Origin: UBA6926 sp045562535
GTDB taxonomy: Bacteria > Chloroflexota > Dehalococcoidia > UBA6926
Reading direction: 5' to 3'
NCBI GenBank assembly: GCA_045562535.1
Contig: JBJKVP010000001.1
Location: 33,732 to 97,731, forward strand
DNA: 64,000 nt
Position 1 is the stretch's first letter. The number at the start of each line of letters is the position of its first letter. The translations under genes were made by a program, and so were the position numbers. Shown here piece by piece: positions 17,579-26,583 of the stretch. The notes beneath the pieces are model-generated. The model did not search any database, had not been told where the DNA came from, and saw nothing but the letters and a program-made list of their open reading frames with translations.

Positions 17579-18715
17579 TTGAATAGATCCTTTTCATCTA
17601 AAGACTCACCAAAGAGAGCATCTGACCAGAATGCCTCTCTAAGTCAGCTCGCTCAAGAAATTAACTTTGAAAAACTACTTAGTAGGGAACCCAACAAACT
17701 AGATAATGAATTGATCCAAAATTTCATAAAGGGAAAAAGGGTTTGTATTTCAGGAGGAGGTGGGTCAATAGGCTCAGAATTAGTAAGACAAATAGCATCC
17801 ATGGGTGGCAACCTTTTATTGATAGAAAGAAATGAAAATGGCTTGGCAAATATAGAAAATGAAATCATCAATGATTATCCAAATACATCTTTACTTGGTC
17901 TTGTTGCGGATATAACAAATAAGCAGGAAATAAAATCGATATTTTCAAGCTATAAGCCAGAGATAGTATTCCATGCAGCAGCACATAAGCATGTGAATTT
18001 AATGGAAAGAAGCCCTTGGCAAGCAATATATAACAATGTCATCGGCACACAGATTTTTGCTGAAGTGTCACAAGAGATAGGAGTAAATAATTTCATTCTC
18101 ATTTCGACTGATAAAGCTGTTAACCCCTCCAGCGTTATGGGAGCTACAAAGAAATTAGCAGAAATACTTGTTCTAAATATGAATAAACTTTCCGATACAA
18201 ATTTTGACATTGTGCGCTTTGGCAATGTAATCGGCAGTAACGGTAGCGTAGCACTAATATTTCAAAACCAAATCAAACAAGGGGGGCCGCTAACGCTAAC
18301 TGATGCCAAAATGGAACGCTACTTCATGACCATATCAGAAGCAGCAGGACTCACATTACAAGCAAGTAGCATAGGAAATGGAGGCGAAATCTTCGTTTTG
18401 GATATGGGAGAACCAATTCTAATAAAAACTCTAGCCGAAAACATGATCAAGCAATGCTTACTTGAACCATATAAGGATATTGATATTACAATAGTAGGCG
18501 CAAAACCAGGGGAGAAATTATCAGAAATCTTGAATGGCAGTGATGAAACTCTCGAAAAAACAGCTTACGATAAGATACAAAGAATTGTTACTAAAAAGAT
18601 CCACGGAACTAACCTTGATCAACTCCAACAATTCCTCGGTGCGGTGTCATACGAAGACAACGACAATATAAAAACTATCTTGGGCGACCTTCTGCCAGAA
18701 TACGATAACTCATGA
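17579..18715 (+). CDS. Nucleotide-sugar 4,6-dehydratase, soluble WbpM/CapD-type
   Basis: A 378-residue SDR starting at TTG behind GAGGAG. It begins close to the LLSREPNKLD segment that marks the start of the catalytic domain in WbpM/CapD proteins, followed by a GGGGSIGSELVRQI cofactor loop. VFHAAAHKHVNLME, STDKAVNPSSVMGATK and VRFGNVIGSNGSV follow. The catalytic Tyr position holds Met (M-x3-K), the S-M-K triad known from WbpM. The membrane and CoA-binding-like N-terminal domains of full-length WbpM (about 600 residues or more) are absent. It probably makes a UDP-4-keto-6-deoxy-N-acetylhexosamine for the aminotransferases. Confidence 0.9.
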   Translation: MNRSFSSKDSPKRASDQNASLSQLAQEINFEKLLSREPNKLDNELIQNFIKGKRVCISGGGGSIGSELVRQIASMGGNLLLIERNENGLANIENEIINDYPNTSLLGLVADITNKQEIKSIFSSYKPEIVFHAAAHKHVNLMERSPWQAIYNNVIGTQIFAEVSQEIGVNNFILISTDKAVNPSSVMGATKKLAEILVLNMNKLSDTNFDIVRFGNVIGSNGSVALIFQNQIKQGGPLTLTDAKMERYFMTISEAAGLTLQASSIGNGGEIFVLDMGEPILIKTLAENMIKQCLLEPYKDIDITIVGAKPGEKLSEILNGSDETLEKTAYDKIQRIVTKKIHGTNLDQLQQFLGAVSYEDNDNIKTILGDLLPEYDNS

Positions 18716-19422
18716 AATCGCAGATCCTAACAAGGTTTATTAGATCATTATTAATAATCATACTTCCCCGTAAATTAAGGAAATATCTAAGGGAAAATAG
18801 ATTCTATTGGAAATATAAAGATGTTATTAACCCATTCTACAAAAAGAATTTCGATCACTATTTATCCAGTAATTGGGACATACCAAGAAGAAACGATTAC
18901 TCAAATTATATAAATCAAAATAACCTCAAGATGATTTTTGAATTTGGGTGTGCGCCAAGCCTAACACTTTTGAATATATTGCGAAATTGCCCTCAAAGCC
19001 AAGTTTTTGGCTATGATATAAACAAGACTCATATGTCGTACGCAATTGATGCAGCTCAAGAATCTTTAGATACGCGTTCTAAATTTTACCTTGAACTTAA
19101 TAGAGAAGATATGTTGAATGACTTGCGTTTACAAAACCAAGATTCTTTTGATCTAGTAATTTTTGATCGTGTTTTAATGTATTTATCTGACGAACAAATT
19201 CAAGAACACTTGAATATGTATGCTGTAATCTACCAACGAGTATTAATTGACGATTTTTTTGGAAACCAACAAGGTAATTATCGCCACCGTGATTTCAGTA
19301 ACATTATGAAACTACACGGATATCAAGAAGATGTAATGGATAATTCGCAATATTCCACAGAAGGAATGGCTGGAAACAATAGTAAAAAGGCAATATATAC
19401 TAGGTTAACTAAAGAGTCCTAA
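18712..19422 (+). CDS. Class I SAM-dependent methyltransferase
   Basis: A 236-residue protein overlapping the dehydratase gene by four bases (ATGA). After a basic, hydrophobic N-terminus (possible membrane association, residues 5-20), MIFEFGCAPSLTLLNIL forms the SAM-binding motif I, VFGYDINKTHMSYA motif II and FDLVIFDRVLMYLSDEQI the motif IV region. It would methylate a sugar or a polysaccharide end. It is the last + strand gene of the locus and faces the acyltransferase gene only four bases away. Confidence 0.75.
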   Translation: MKSQILTRFIRSLLIIILPRKLRKYLRENRFYWKYKDVINPFYKKNFDHYLSSNWDIPRRNDYSNYINQNNLKMIFEFGCAPSLTLLNILRNCPQSQVFGYDINKTHMSYAIDAAQESLDTRSKFYLELNREDMLNDLRLQNQDSFDLVIFDRVLMYLSDEQIQEHLNMYAVIYQRVLIDDFFGNQQGNYRHRDFSNIMKLHGYQEDVMDNSQYSTEGMAGNNSKKAIYTRLTKES

Positions 19423-19426
19423 TCAA

Positions 19427-19921
19427 CTACGTAAATCTTTCTACTACGTTTCCGTCAATATCAACTCTGCCTACAATTTGTCCTGGATTGCCAATCACTA
19501 AAGAAAAAGGTGGAATATCTTTAGTAACAACGGTACCCGCCCCAATCAAAGCATACTCTCCAATAGATATACCGGCTCTAATAGTTGAGTTAGCGCCAAC
19601 ACTTACGCCTCTCTCTAAAGAAATGGTATGTAAATTTTGAGATCGCTCTTGTAATCGATCACTTCTGGGGTAAATATCGTTCGTGAAAACAACACCCGGT
19701 CCAATAAAGCAATCATCTTCTATAGTTACACCATCAAAAATCAGCACCCCATTTTTGATCGTTACTCTATTACCGATAACAACTTTATCTTCAATAAACG
19801 TATGAGAGCCTACGTTACAATCAGAACCTAGTTTAGCGCCGGCCATAATTACAACATACTGCCATACCGCAGTATTCTCACCTATGTCATCTGATTTTAT
19901 TTCTGATGTAGGATGAATCAT
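19427..19921 (-). CDS. Left-handed beta-helix acyltransferase (WbpD/WlbB-like)
   Basis: A 164-residue hexapeptide-repeat protein. Repeats such as IGENTAVW, LGSDCNVG, IGNRVTIK, IEDDCFIGPGVVF and VGANSTIRAG build the beta-helix. The VFTNDIYPRS segment and GAGTVVTKDIPPFSLVIGNP closely resemble N-acetyltransferases WbpD/WlbB that acetylate the 3-amino group of UDP-aminouronates. Together with the DegT aminotransferase, Gfo/Idh enzyme and dehydrogenase-like protein it would complete an acetamido-sugar route. It runs opposite to the main operon and is preceded by 80 bases after the MBL-fold gene. Confidence 0.88.
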   Translation of the reverse strand: MIHPTSEIKSDDIGENTAVWQYVVIMAGAKLGSDCNVGSHTFIEDKVVIGNRVTIKNGVLIFDGVTIEDDCFIGPGVVFTNDIYPRSDRLQERSQNLHTISLERGVSVGANSTIRAGISIGEYALIGAGTVVTKDIPPFSLVIGNPGQIVGRVDIDGNVVERFT

Positions 19922-20001
19922 TTTAATTAATTCACAAACTCTCTTTTAATTTTGATACTCTTCATCTTTATGCACATCGACAGGATATCATTAAAGAACC
20001 A

Positions 20002-21369
20002 TCATTTTGAAATCAAATAATTATCTAAAGCTTTGATACCTCTGGGATCTACAGAGTGAATCGACGACAAAACCGACGTGTCATTTATAGAATGGATATC
20101 TTTACTACCTAAACCTGTCTTTGAGAAAAATTTACCGATATTATTTGCGTAAGGGATAAAGAAAAATACAAAAAACCGAAAGGCCGTTTCATAACTAAAC
20201 TGTATACGGCCGTTAATGGTTACAGTACCCCTTGCAAACTTATTTTTGAACAAGAAATCGATCATTTCGGAACATAACACAACGTCAAACTGATTTGAAG
20301 CTGGATGGATAGAAAACCCTTTATCGATTAGATCCAGTTCAATAACTATCCCAAGATCAGAAACTAATATCGACAAAGGTATGCTGCCTAAGGTTTTTTG
20401 GGCATAAGAGAGTTCGTTGTCAGTCCACACATTAGAATAAAATTCCGTAAAGCTTTGGCGCAATTCATCTTCTGAGTAGGTTACAGTTTGATCATCAACG
20501 ATTGTTACATCAGCGTGTTTTTTCTCCCAAAATTCAATAGCGTCCTGGTTATTCCTTGACCGGACATTCATCGAATCAAGCCGAAAGTTTTCGTCAATAA
20601 TGGGAACAATGATTTTAGAATCCCCATGAGAACTCAAACTGGATTCCATTTGTGGTAACCAAAAATGGTCATTCCAATAATGGTTCTCTTTATGTGAAAA
20701 ATATACATAACTTGCAAATAACAAATGATATTTAGGATCAAATTCATCTAGAACCAATTTATTGCGTTCTAAGGTTTGCTTATGAAGTAATTCTGCGATA
20801 TTAGAGTCCCCTACATTCCCTGCCCAATTAGCATAAGAAAATTGCACTAAAGCGAGTTCAACATTAGGGCCAGTATCTTCCTTAATTTGACGGAGCAACG
20901 TAGAATCTAGCTCTATCCTACAATCATTGATATTAAGGACTCTATTGCCCGATGGTAATCGAAACAAAACTGTAGAATCGTATCCATCAACCACATAGAT
21001 TGTGACATCAATATCGCCCACGGTTTGCTTTACCCCGTGGCTGAATTCAATTACTTTATGCCCTTTTGCACGCAAATAATTTGCGACCTTACCGTCAACC
21101 GTTTTTTGGTAAATAAATGTCTTTCCTTCAGGCAAATCATTAAGAGTAGGAATTGAAAAATGATCGGGGTGTTCGTGGGATAAAAAAATGTAATCGTAAT
21201 CAAGTTCAGCAATCTGATGTGAGTTCTCTGCTAGCAAACGCCATGAATTACCAAACGCCGCTCCGCGATACCAAGGATCACACAAGATCTTTGTTTCACC
21301 TGAATCAACTAAAAAAGAACTGTGGTTAAGAAATGTTACACTTCCTTGTTCACCATCAAAATCGACCAT
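20002..21369 (-). CDS. Metallo-beta-lactamase-fold hydrolase, polysaccharide-locus type
   Basis: A 455-residue protein. The N-terminal half is an MBL fold: VTFLNHSSFLVDSG, ILCDPWYRG, the metal-binding FLSHEHPDHF, and later LNINDCRIE. The long C-terminal half has no motif I recognise and includes a hydrophobic FRFFVFFFIPYA stretch. It resembles UlaG-like and CMP-sialate hydroxylase-like MBL proteins without a Rieske domain. I choose ATG 21369, with AAGGG eight bases upstream; a TTG six bases earlier is less well spaced. Its role in glycan modification is inferred from location. Confidence 0.78.
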   Translation of the reverse strand: MVDFDGEQGSVTFLNHSSFLVDSGETKILCDPWYRGAAFGNSWRLLAENSHQIAELDYDYIFLSHEHPDHFSIPTLNDLPEGKTFIYQKTVDGKVANYLRAKGHKVIEFSHGVKQTVGDIDVTIYVVDGYDSTVLFRLPSGNRVLNINDCRIELDSTLLRQIKEDTGPNVELALVQFSYANWAGNVGDSNIAELLHKQTLERNKLVLDEFDPKYHLLFASYVYFSHKENHYWNDHFWLPQMESSLSSHGDSKIIVPIIDENFRLDSMNVRSRNNQDAIEFWEKKHADVTIVDDQTVTYSEDELRQSFTEFYSNVWTDNELSYAQKTLGSIPLSILVSDLGIVIELDLIDKGFSIHPASNQFDVVLCSEMIDFLFKNKFARGTVTINGRIQFSYETAFRFFVFFFIPYANNIGKFFSKTGLGSKDIHSINDTSVLSSIHSVDPRGIKALDNYLISK

Positions 21370-21579
21370 ACCCAACGCCCTTATGTTGATTGATATTCTA
21401 TGTAATTTAGTTTGTTATCAATAATTATTCCACAGTAATCAACAGAAATTTGGTTATTCTCATATCTATTTCCATAAATTGTTCATCGTATCGGTTAGAA
21501 TACTAGTGCTTATATTTATAAAGCTCTTAGATAACACATTCGATTTTAGTCACAGGTTACAATTAAAGCATATTTAGAT

Positions 21580-22197
21580 ATGGAATTTATAACGATCGCA
21601 TTATTGCATTTATTCGCCGTTGTGAGTCCGGGCCCGGATTTCGTGCTCATCACAAGACAGAGCATTCGCTATGATAGGAATGTCGCGATATGGTCAAGTC
21701 TTGGCGTCGGAGTTGGCATATTATTCCATTCTTTTATCGCAATAACTGGTGTTGTTGTTCTAGTCACTTCAAATACATTTTTTTTCACCGGCATAAAGAT
21801 TGCAGGAGCAATATACTTGGCGTATTTAGGTATTATTTCTATTATCAATAGCAACAAAATAAAGAGTCTGACTGGGGACGTAAGTGTAAAAAGAGAAAAT
21901 TTGAACGGATTCCTTGCAGGTCTTATCACAAATGTAACTAACGTTAAGGCAATATTGTTTTTTATTACAGTTTTTTCGGTAGTCGTGGACCAAAATACGG
22001 ATAGGCTAACGCTCACACTCTACGGTCTCTATATGTCCATATCTACTTTCATTTGGTTCGCTTTCGTATCAGTCGTTTTCACTAACGATAAATTCACCAG
22101 AAAATTCTCTTACTATCTCCCTATTTTTGAGAAGGTAATTGGAGCTGTTTTAATAGCCATTGCGGCACAAATTCTGCTTTCTCAAATAGATATTTAA
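21580..22197 (+). CDS. LysE/RhtB-family amino-acid exporter
   Basis: A 205-residue hydrophobic protein with about six membrane segments. The N-terminal LHLFAVVSPGPDFVLITRQSI motif is the LysE/RhtB signature (SPGPD). FLAGLITNVTNVKAILFFI is the second conserved block, in which Asn-x-x-Asn-x-Lys replaces the usual NPK segment. It would export amino acids or small metabolites by proton exchange. Its 3' end overlaps the convergent DUF3784-like gene by four bases. Substrate unknown. Confidence 0.88.
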   Translation: MEFITIALLHLFAVVSPGPDFVLITRQSIRYDRNVAIWSSLGVGVGILFHSFIAITGVVVLVTSNTFFFTGIKIAGAIYLAYLGIISIINSNKIKSLTGDVSVKRENLNGFLAGLITNVTNVKAILFFITVFSVVVDQNTDRLTLTLYGLYMSISTFIWFAFVSVVFTNDKFTRKFSYYLPIFEKVIGAVLIAIAAQILLSQIDI

Positions 22198-22511
22198 AAT
22201 TTTGAACTTCTTCTATAAAAAATAATAAAAGGGGCGCTCTGAAGGAAAGACCAGACCAAAATCAAACTAGCATCTGTTAAAAAAATTGAGGTTAATATAT
22301 AGGTAACAGGTGGAAATAGTGACAGTTTTTTAAAAAATCGCTTGAAAAACTCTAGGTAACTGTCTATATCAAATTTTTCTTTCTGTTCATCGCTCATGGT
22401 GTTGTAACCAGCAAGCAGGTAATTAGCATTTTTTTTATTTATTCCGAATCCAACTAATAGATAGATTAATGAAACGAATAAAATTGTGGCGTAGATTATT
22501 AGATCTTCCAT
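22194..22511 (-). CDS. Small membrane protein, DUF3784-like
   Basis: A 105-residue protein with an N-terminal membrane helix (residues 5-24), then YLLAGYNTMSDEQKEKFD, the block typical of DUF3784 proteins, and two further hydrophobic segments (about 65-85 and 86-97). Function is unknown. It is coded opposite the LysE exporter with a four-base overlap of the stop regions, and just ahead of glmS on the same strand. Confidence 0.7.
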   Translation of the reverse strand: MEDLIIYATILFVSLIYLLVGFGINKKNANYLLAGYNTMSDEQKEKFDIDSYLEFFKRFFKKLSLFPPVTYILTSIFLTDASLILVWSFLQSAPFIIFYRRSSKF

Positions 22512-22558
22512 TTAGTATTCTACTGTAAAGGAAGTATTCATCAATTCATTTTTTCCTT

Positions 22559-24403
22559 CTACTCCACCGTCACCGATTTAGCTAAATTACGAGGGTGGTC
22601 AATATCTAAACCTTTTTCTAAAGCAATAAAATACGCAAAAAGTTGCATAGGTATGACAGCAACGATAGGTATAAGTTCGCTGGGAACAGCTGGCAATTTC
22701 ATACTGTTATCCAAGCTCAAATCTAACTTATCATTGCCAGAAGTAATGACGCCCAGCACAACGCCATCTCTAGTCTTTATCTCCTCTATTGTCGTTTCTG
22801 TTTTTTCTCTTTGAGGTACATCAGGGGCCAAAGCTATAGTTGTAACATCAGGACCAATTAAAGCTATGGGACCATGCTTCATCTCCCCTGCCGGATGTCC
22901 CTCTGCATGGATATAACTTATTTCTTTAAGCTTAAGAGCCCCTTCTAGAGCAATAGGAAAAAGCTGCCCCCTCGCCATAAACAAAAAATGTTCTGTATTG
23001 ATATAATCCTTTGCTAATTCGTGAATATTATTTGATTCATTTAATGCTCTTCCAACGTAATCAGGCAATTTCTCAAGATCATATATGTACTTCTCAAGAT
23101 CGGTTTTTTCTACTACCGACATGGTTTTTCCAAGATAAATACTCAAGAGATAAAGAACCAACAATGATGCCGTGAATGTTTTAGTTGAGGCAACTCCCAC
23201 CTCCAAACCAGCCCTTAGATCCAATGAGGCATCCGCTATTCGTGTAGACTGGCTGTCCAATACATTTGTCACAGCAATTAAAACAGCGCCAGCTTTTTTA
23301 ACTTTTGCCATCGCTTCCAAAGTGTCTGCAGTCTCACCTGATTGTGTTAGCGCAATAACCAAATCAGTATTTCTTATGACTTGATTCGCATATCGGAATT
23401 CTGAGGCAATCTCTGCTTGAGCGGGCAATTTAGTAATTGACTCGAAGAACCCTTTCCCGACTAGAGACGCATGGTAGCTAGTACCGCACCCCATTAATAT
23501 AACTCGATCGATCTTATCTAGTTTTTCATTGATGGAATCAAGTTCAGGCATCTCTAATAGGAGCTTATCCATTTCAACCCTGCCCCTTAAAACATTCAAA
23601 AGCACATCTGGTTGATCCATAATCTCCTTATACATAAACCAGTCATATTCCCCTTTATCTGGCTCAGATACATCAATCATTTGGGTGGAAACTTGCTTCT
23701 CAATTTTTTGGCCTTCCGCGTCAACAAACTCTATACCATTTAAGGATAATATCGCCATTTCTCCTGGATTCAAAAAAATCATGTTATTGGTAAAAGGAAG
23801 AAGCGCAGGAATATCACTGGCAACAAATGTTTGTTTACCCTCAATTCCTATCACCAATCCTCCAGCATTACCCATCCTTGCAGCTACTATTTTAGGTTCG
23901 GTTTCAGATTGGGTTACCAAAAGAGTCACGGATCCTTGTACCTTGCTTAAGGCAAACTCAACAGCATTTTCTAGTGTCTGCCCTCTACCTAATGCATCTT
24001 CAATCAAATGAGATATGACTTCTGAGTCAGTATCAGACTTGAAATTATGTCCATGATTTTGGAGTTCTTCTTTTATCTCTCGATAGTTTTCAATAATTCC
24101 ATTTTGCACAACAGCAATTGAATCGTCACAATCCAAATGCGGATGGGAATTTTCTACGGTCACTCTCCCGTGAGTCGCCCATCTTGTATGGCCAATACCT
24201 ACGCTCCCCTGCGGATTTTCTTTTTCAACTAAAGAAGTTAAAGCATCTAATCTTCCAGTAGATTTGATCGTCTGAAATTCTCCTGCATGACTCAAAATTG
24301 ATAGACCCGAACTGTCATACCCTCGGTATTCCAAATTCGCGAGGCCTTGGAGCAATATAGGGCTAGCTTCTTCGCTTCCCAGATAACCCATAATTCCACA
24401 CAT
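22559..24403 (-). CDS. glmS: Glutamine--fructose-6-phosphate aminotransferase (isomerizing)
   Basis: GlmS makes glucosamine 6-phosphate from fructose 6-phosphate and glutamine, the first step to UDP-GlcNAc. I start it at ATG 24403 so that MCGIMGYLG leaves Cys2 as the N-terminal nucleophile. An in-frame upstream codon would bury this Cys. The glutaminase domain has HTRWATHG and NGIIENY. Two SIS domains follow, with GCGTSYHASLV, TQSGETADTLEA and the C-terminal DHPRNLAKSVTVE signature. At 614 residues it is full length. YvcK/GlmR, GlmU and UppP lie within 5.5 kb. Confidence 0.97.
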   Translation of the reverse strand: MCGIMGYLGSEEASPILLQGLANLEYRGYDSSGLSILSHAGEFQTIKSTGRLDALTSLVEKENPQGSVGIGHTRWATHGRVTVENSHPHLDCDDSIAVVQNGIIENYREIKEELQNHGHNFKSDTDSEVISHLIEDALGRGQTLENAVEFALSKVQGSVTLLVTQSETEPKIVAARMGNAGGLVIGIEGKQTFVASDIPALLPFTNNMIFLNPGEMAILSLNGIEFVDAEGQKIEKQVSTQMIDVSEPDKGEYDWFMYKEIMDQPDVLLNVLRGRVEMDKLLLEMPELDSINEKLDKIDRVILMGCGTSYHASLVGKGFFESITKLPAQAEIASEFRYANQVIRNTDLVIALTQSGETADTLEAMAKVKKAGAVLIAVTNVLDSQSTRIADASLDLRAGLEVGVASTKTFTASLLVLYLLSIYLGKTMSVVEKTDLEKYIYDLEKLPDYVGRALNESNNIHELAKDYINTEHFLFMARGQLFPIALEGALKLKEISYIHAEGHPAGEMKHGPIALIGPDVTTIALAPDVPQREKTETTIEEIKTRDGVVLGVITSGNDKLDLSLDNSMKLPAVPSELIPIVAVIPMQLFAYFIALEKGLDIDHPRNLAKSVTVE

Positions 24404-24601
24404 ATGCCCTCCAACTGGGCGAACAATTTGCAACCTTTATAGCTGAAACCATATATTAATATTACATATATTGCCGTATCAATTACTATTTATATTAACT
24501 TAATTGAACCTGCAACAATACAGGTAGATAGAATAAGTTAGGACAGTTTAACTGCAAATGGGTATGATAATTACAAACCTTAAAGCTAGGCTTGGTAACA
24601 T

Positions 24602-25411
24602 ATGAGCGAAATATTAGCATCTATTCTCGTAGGCATAATCCAAGGTATTACAGAATGGCTTCCGATTAGCTCGGAAGGAATAATTACTATTCTTTATTTA
24701 CTTATATTCCAAGAAAAGACTATTGAAAATGCAATGGGATTTGCGATTTGGGTACACGGAGGAACAGCAATATCTGTAACAGTTTATTTTAGAAACGAAT
24801 TATACTCACTTTTCAAAGAATTTATCAAAGATCCCCTACACCCGTCGCCCCTAACCGCATTCTTAATCACATCCACTTTAACCAGCATAACAGTAGTCTC
24901 CGCAGTAATATTTGTTCTCAAGGATATCTCCGAAATAATTAGCTCCATCGCGATGCTCATTATTGGTTTATTAATGTTGTTCACGGGAATAATGCAAACA
25001 AACCGTTTCCGACGTAATTTAGGTGTCCGTAACGCGAATACTATAAATGTGAAGGATGCTATTTTGTCCGGAATTGGGCAAGGTTTTGCTATTCTGCCAG
25101 GGATTAGCCGATCTGCAACTACTGTTTCTATTTTCATCTTTAGGGGATTCGAAAAAAAAGAAGCTTTACGCTTGAGTTTTTTAATGAGCGTCCCCGCGAG
25201 CTGGGGCGCCGCAGGCTTAGGTCTATTCAACCTCGAAAGCGGATTATCTATATCTGCAATATTAGCGTTAATCGTCTCCGCTATTGTTGGATTTTTTGCT
25301 ATCAAATTAATATTACATATAGCAGAAATAATAAATTTTAGTATTATCGTGTTTTCAATTGGCTCTTTAATAGTCCTGGGATCTCTTCTGCAATTACTGT
25401 TTAGTGGTTAA
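24602..25411 (+). CDS. uppP: Undecaprenyl-diphosphatase, UppP/BacA family (archaeal-type motif)
   Basis: A 269-residue integral membrane phosphatase that recycles undecaprenyl diphosphate to the carrier phosphate used in wall and polysaccharide assembly. QGITEWLPISSEG (residues 14-26) and LPGISRSATTV are the two active-site motifs. In typical bacterial UppP the first reads E-x3-E...SSTGH. Here Gln14 replaces the first Glu and Ile27 stands at the usual His, as in many archaeal homologues. It is divergent from glmS across a 198-base gap. Confidence 0.87.
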   Translation: MSEILASILVGIIQGITEWLPISSEGIITILYLLIFQEKTIENAMGFAIWVHGGTAISVTVYFRNELYSLFKEFIKDPLHPSPLTAFLITSTLTSITVVSAVIFVLKDISEIISSIAMLIIGLLMLFTGIMQTNRFRRNLGVRNANTINVKDAILSGIGQGFAILPGISRSATTVSIFIFRGFEKKEALRLSFLMSVPASWGAAGLGLFNLESGLSISAILALIVSAIVGFFAIKLILHIAEIINFSIIVFSIGSLIVLGSLLQLLFSG

Positions 25412-25590
25412 ACCCGATACGTAAGAACACCTCTCGAAAACGTCGTTCTAAGTTTAACGAACAGTATCACAACGCAAGTTATTTGGAGTAGTTTGATTTA
25501 AAAAAAGGTTAGCAATTGTGAATGCGCCTTAATCACAATATAGTAATAAAATAAAATATCATTTGTAACTCAATTGGAGGAGTCCTTCTC

Positions 25591-26553
25591 TTGAACAAAA
25601 AAATAGTAGTTATGGGTGGCGGGAACGGTAACTTTAACGTCCTCAAAGGGTTAAAAGACCATAATACCGAGCTAACCGCAATTGTCGCCATGAGCGATAG
25701 TGGGGGTAGTTCTGGAAGGTTACGAGATCAACTAAGACAATTACCATATGGTGATGTTAGACAATGCCTTCTTGCTTTGGCTGAAGAACAAAGTAATTCT
25801 GGGATACTCAAAGACATATTCGCGCACCGCTTCTCCGAAGAAGGGGATCTAAGCGGTCATAGTATGGGGAATTTGATGCTAGCTGCATTAACAGAGTTTT
25901 CTGGTGGCCCTGAACGGGCAATAGAAATGGCCTCAAAACTACTTCAAATTAAAGGAAAGGTATTGCCCGTTACTTTAACCCGGACTGATTTACACGCATT
26001 ACTGAGTGATGGAACTATTCTGGAAAAAGAATCGATAATAGATACTTATGGTGGTACTCCGGGGGTAGCAGTAGATTATGTGTATCTGGAGCCCGCTGCG
26101 TATTCTTATCCACCATCAATAGAAGCAATCCAAGAAGCAGATATGATTGTATTTAGTCCCGGGGATCTTTATACAAGCCTGATCCCAAATTTACTAGTGA
26201 AAGGCATCTCTGAAGCTATTGTAGACTCTGAAGCAAAAGTGGTTTTTGTTCTAAGTTTGATGACAAAACCTGGTGAAACTACCGGTTTTGACAGTGCAAA
26301 TTACGTGGAAGAGGTAAATAAATATATCGGCAAAACAGGAAAGATTGACGTTTTACTCACTAATTCAGACTCCCTACCTGAAAAATCAATAAAAAGATAC
26401 GCAAGAGAAGGTTCAGAACCAGTAATGATTAATATGGAAAAAACATCGCATTTGGTTGGGGAAATAGCCGAACGTCCGTTACTCTCTGAAGGGACACAAA
26501 TTCGACATGACCCTACCAAACTCGCAGCCGAGTTAATGAGCTTTTTTAAATAA
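25591..26553 (+). CDS. yvcK: YvcK/GlmR-family gluconeogenesis and wall-precursor regulator
   Basis: A 320-residue CofD-like protein starting at TTG with GGAGGAG upstream. VVMGGGNGNFNVLKGL, AMSDSGGSSGRLR, LPYGDVRQCLLAL, SGHSMGNLML and FSPGDLYTSLIPNLLV are YvcK hallmarks. In Bacillus the protein (renamed GlmR) binds UDP-GlcNAc and stimulates GlmS, and is needed for growth on gluconeogenic carbon. Finding it between glmS and glmU supports the same role here. CofD-type transferase activity is unlikely given the close YvcK match. Confidence 0.92.
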   Translation: MNKKIVVMGGGNGNFNVLKGLKDHNTELTAIVAMSDSGGSSGRLRDQLRQLPYGDVRQCLLALAEEQSNSGILKDIFAHRFSEEGDLSGHSMGNLMLAALTEFSGGPERAIEMASKLLQIKGKVLPVTLTRTDLHALLSDGTILEKESIIDTYGGTPGVAVDYVYLEPAAYSYPPSIEAIQEADMIVFSPGDLYTSLIPNLLVKGISEAIVDSEAKVVFVLSLMTKPGETTGFDSANYVEEVNKYIGKTGKIDVLLTNSDSLPEKSIKRYAREGSEPVMINMEKTSHLVGEIAERPLLSEGTQIRHDPTKLAAELMSFFK

Positions 26554-26583
26554 CATCATTGTTTCGCTGGCGATTTATTGTAA

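Noticed and set aside
24404..24433. Ten-residue N-terminal extension of GlmS
   Set aside because: It would block exposure of the catalytic N-terminal Cys2.
24508..24525. ACCTG-8-CAGGT inverted repeat between glmS and uppP
   Set aside because: Five-base arms occur often by chance and nothing else marks an operator.
24784..25305. 173-residue open frame antisense to uppP
   Set aside because: No recognisable protein features; a mirror of the hydrophobic codons of uppP.
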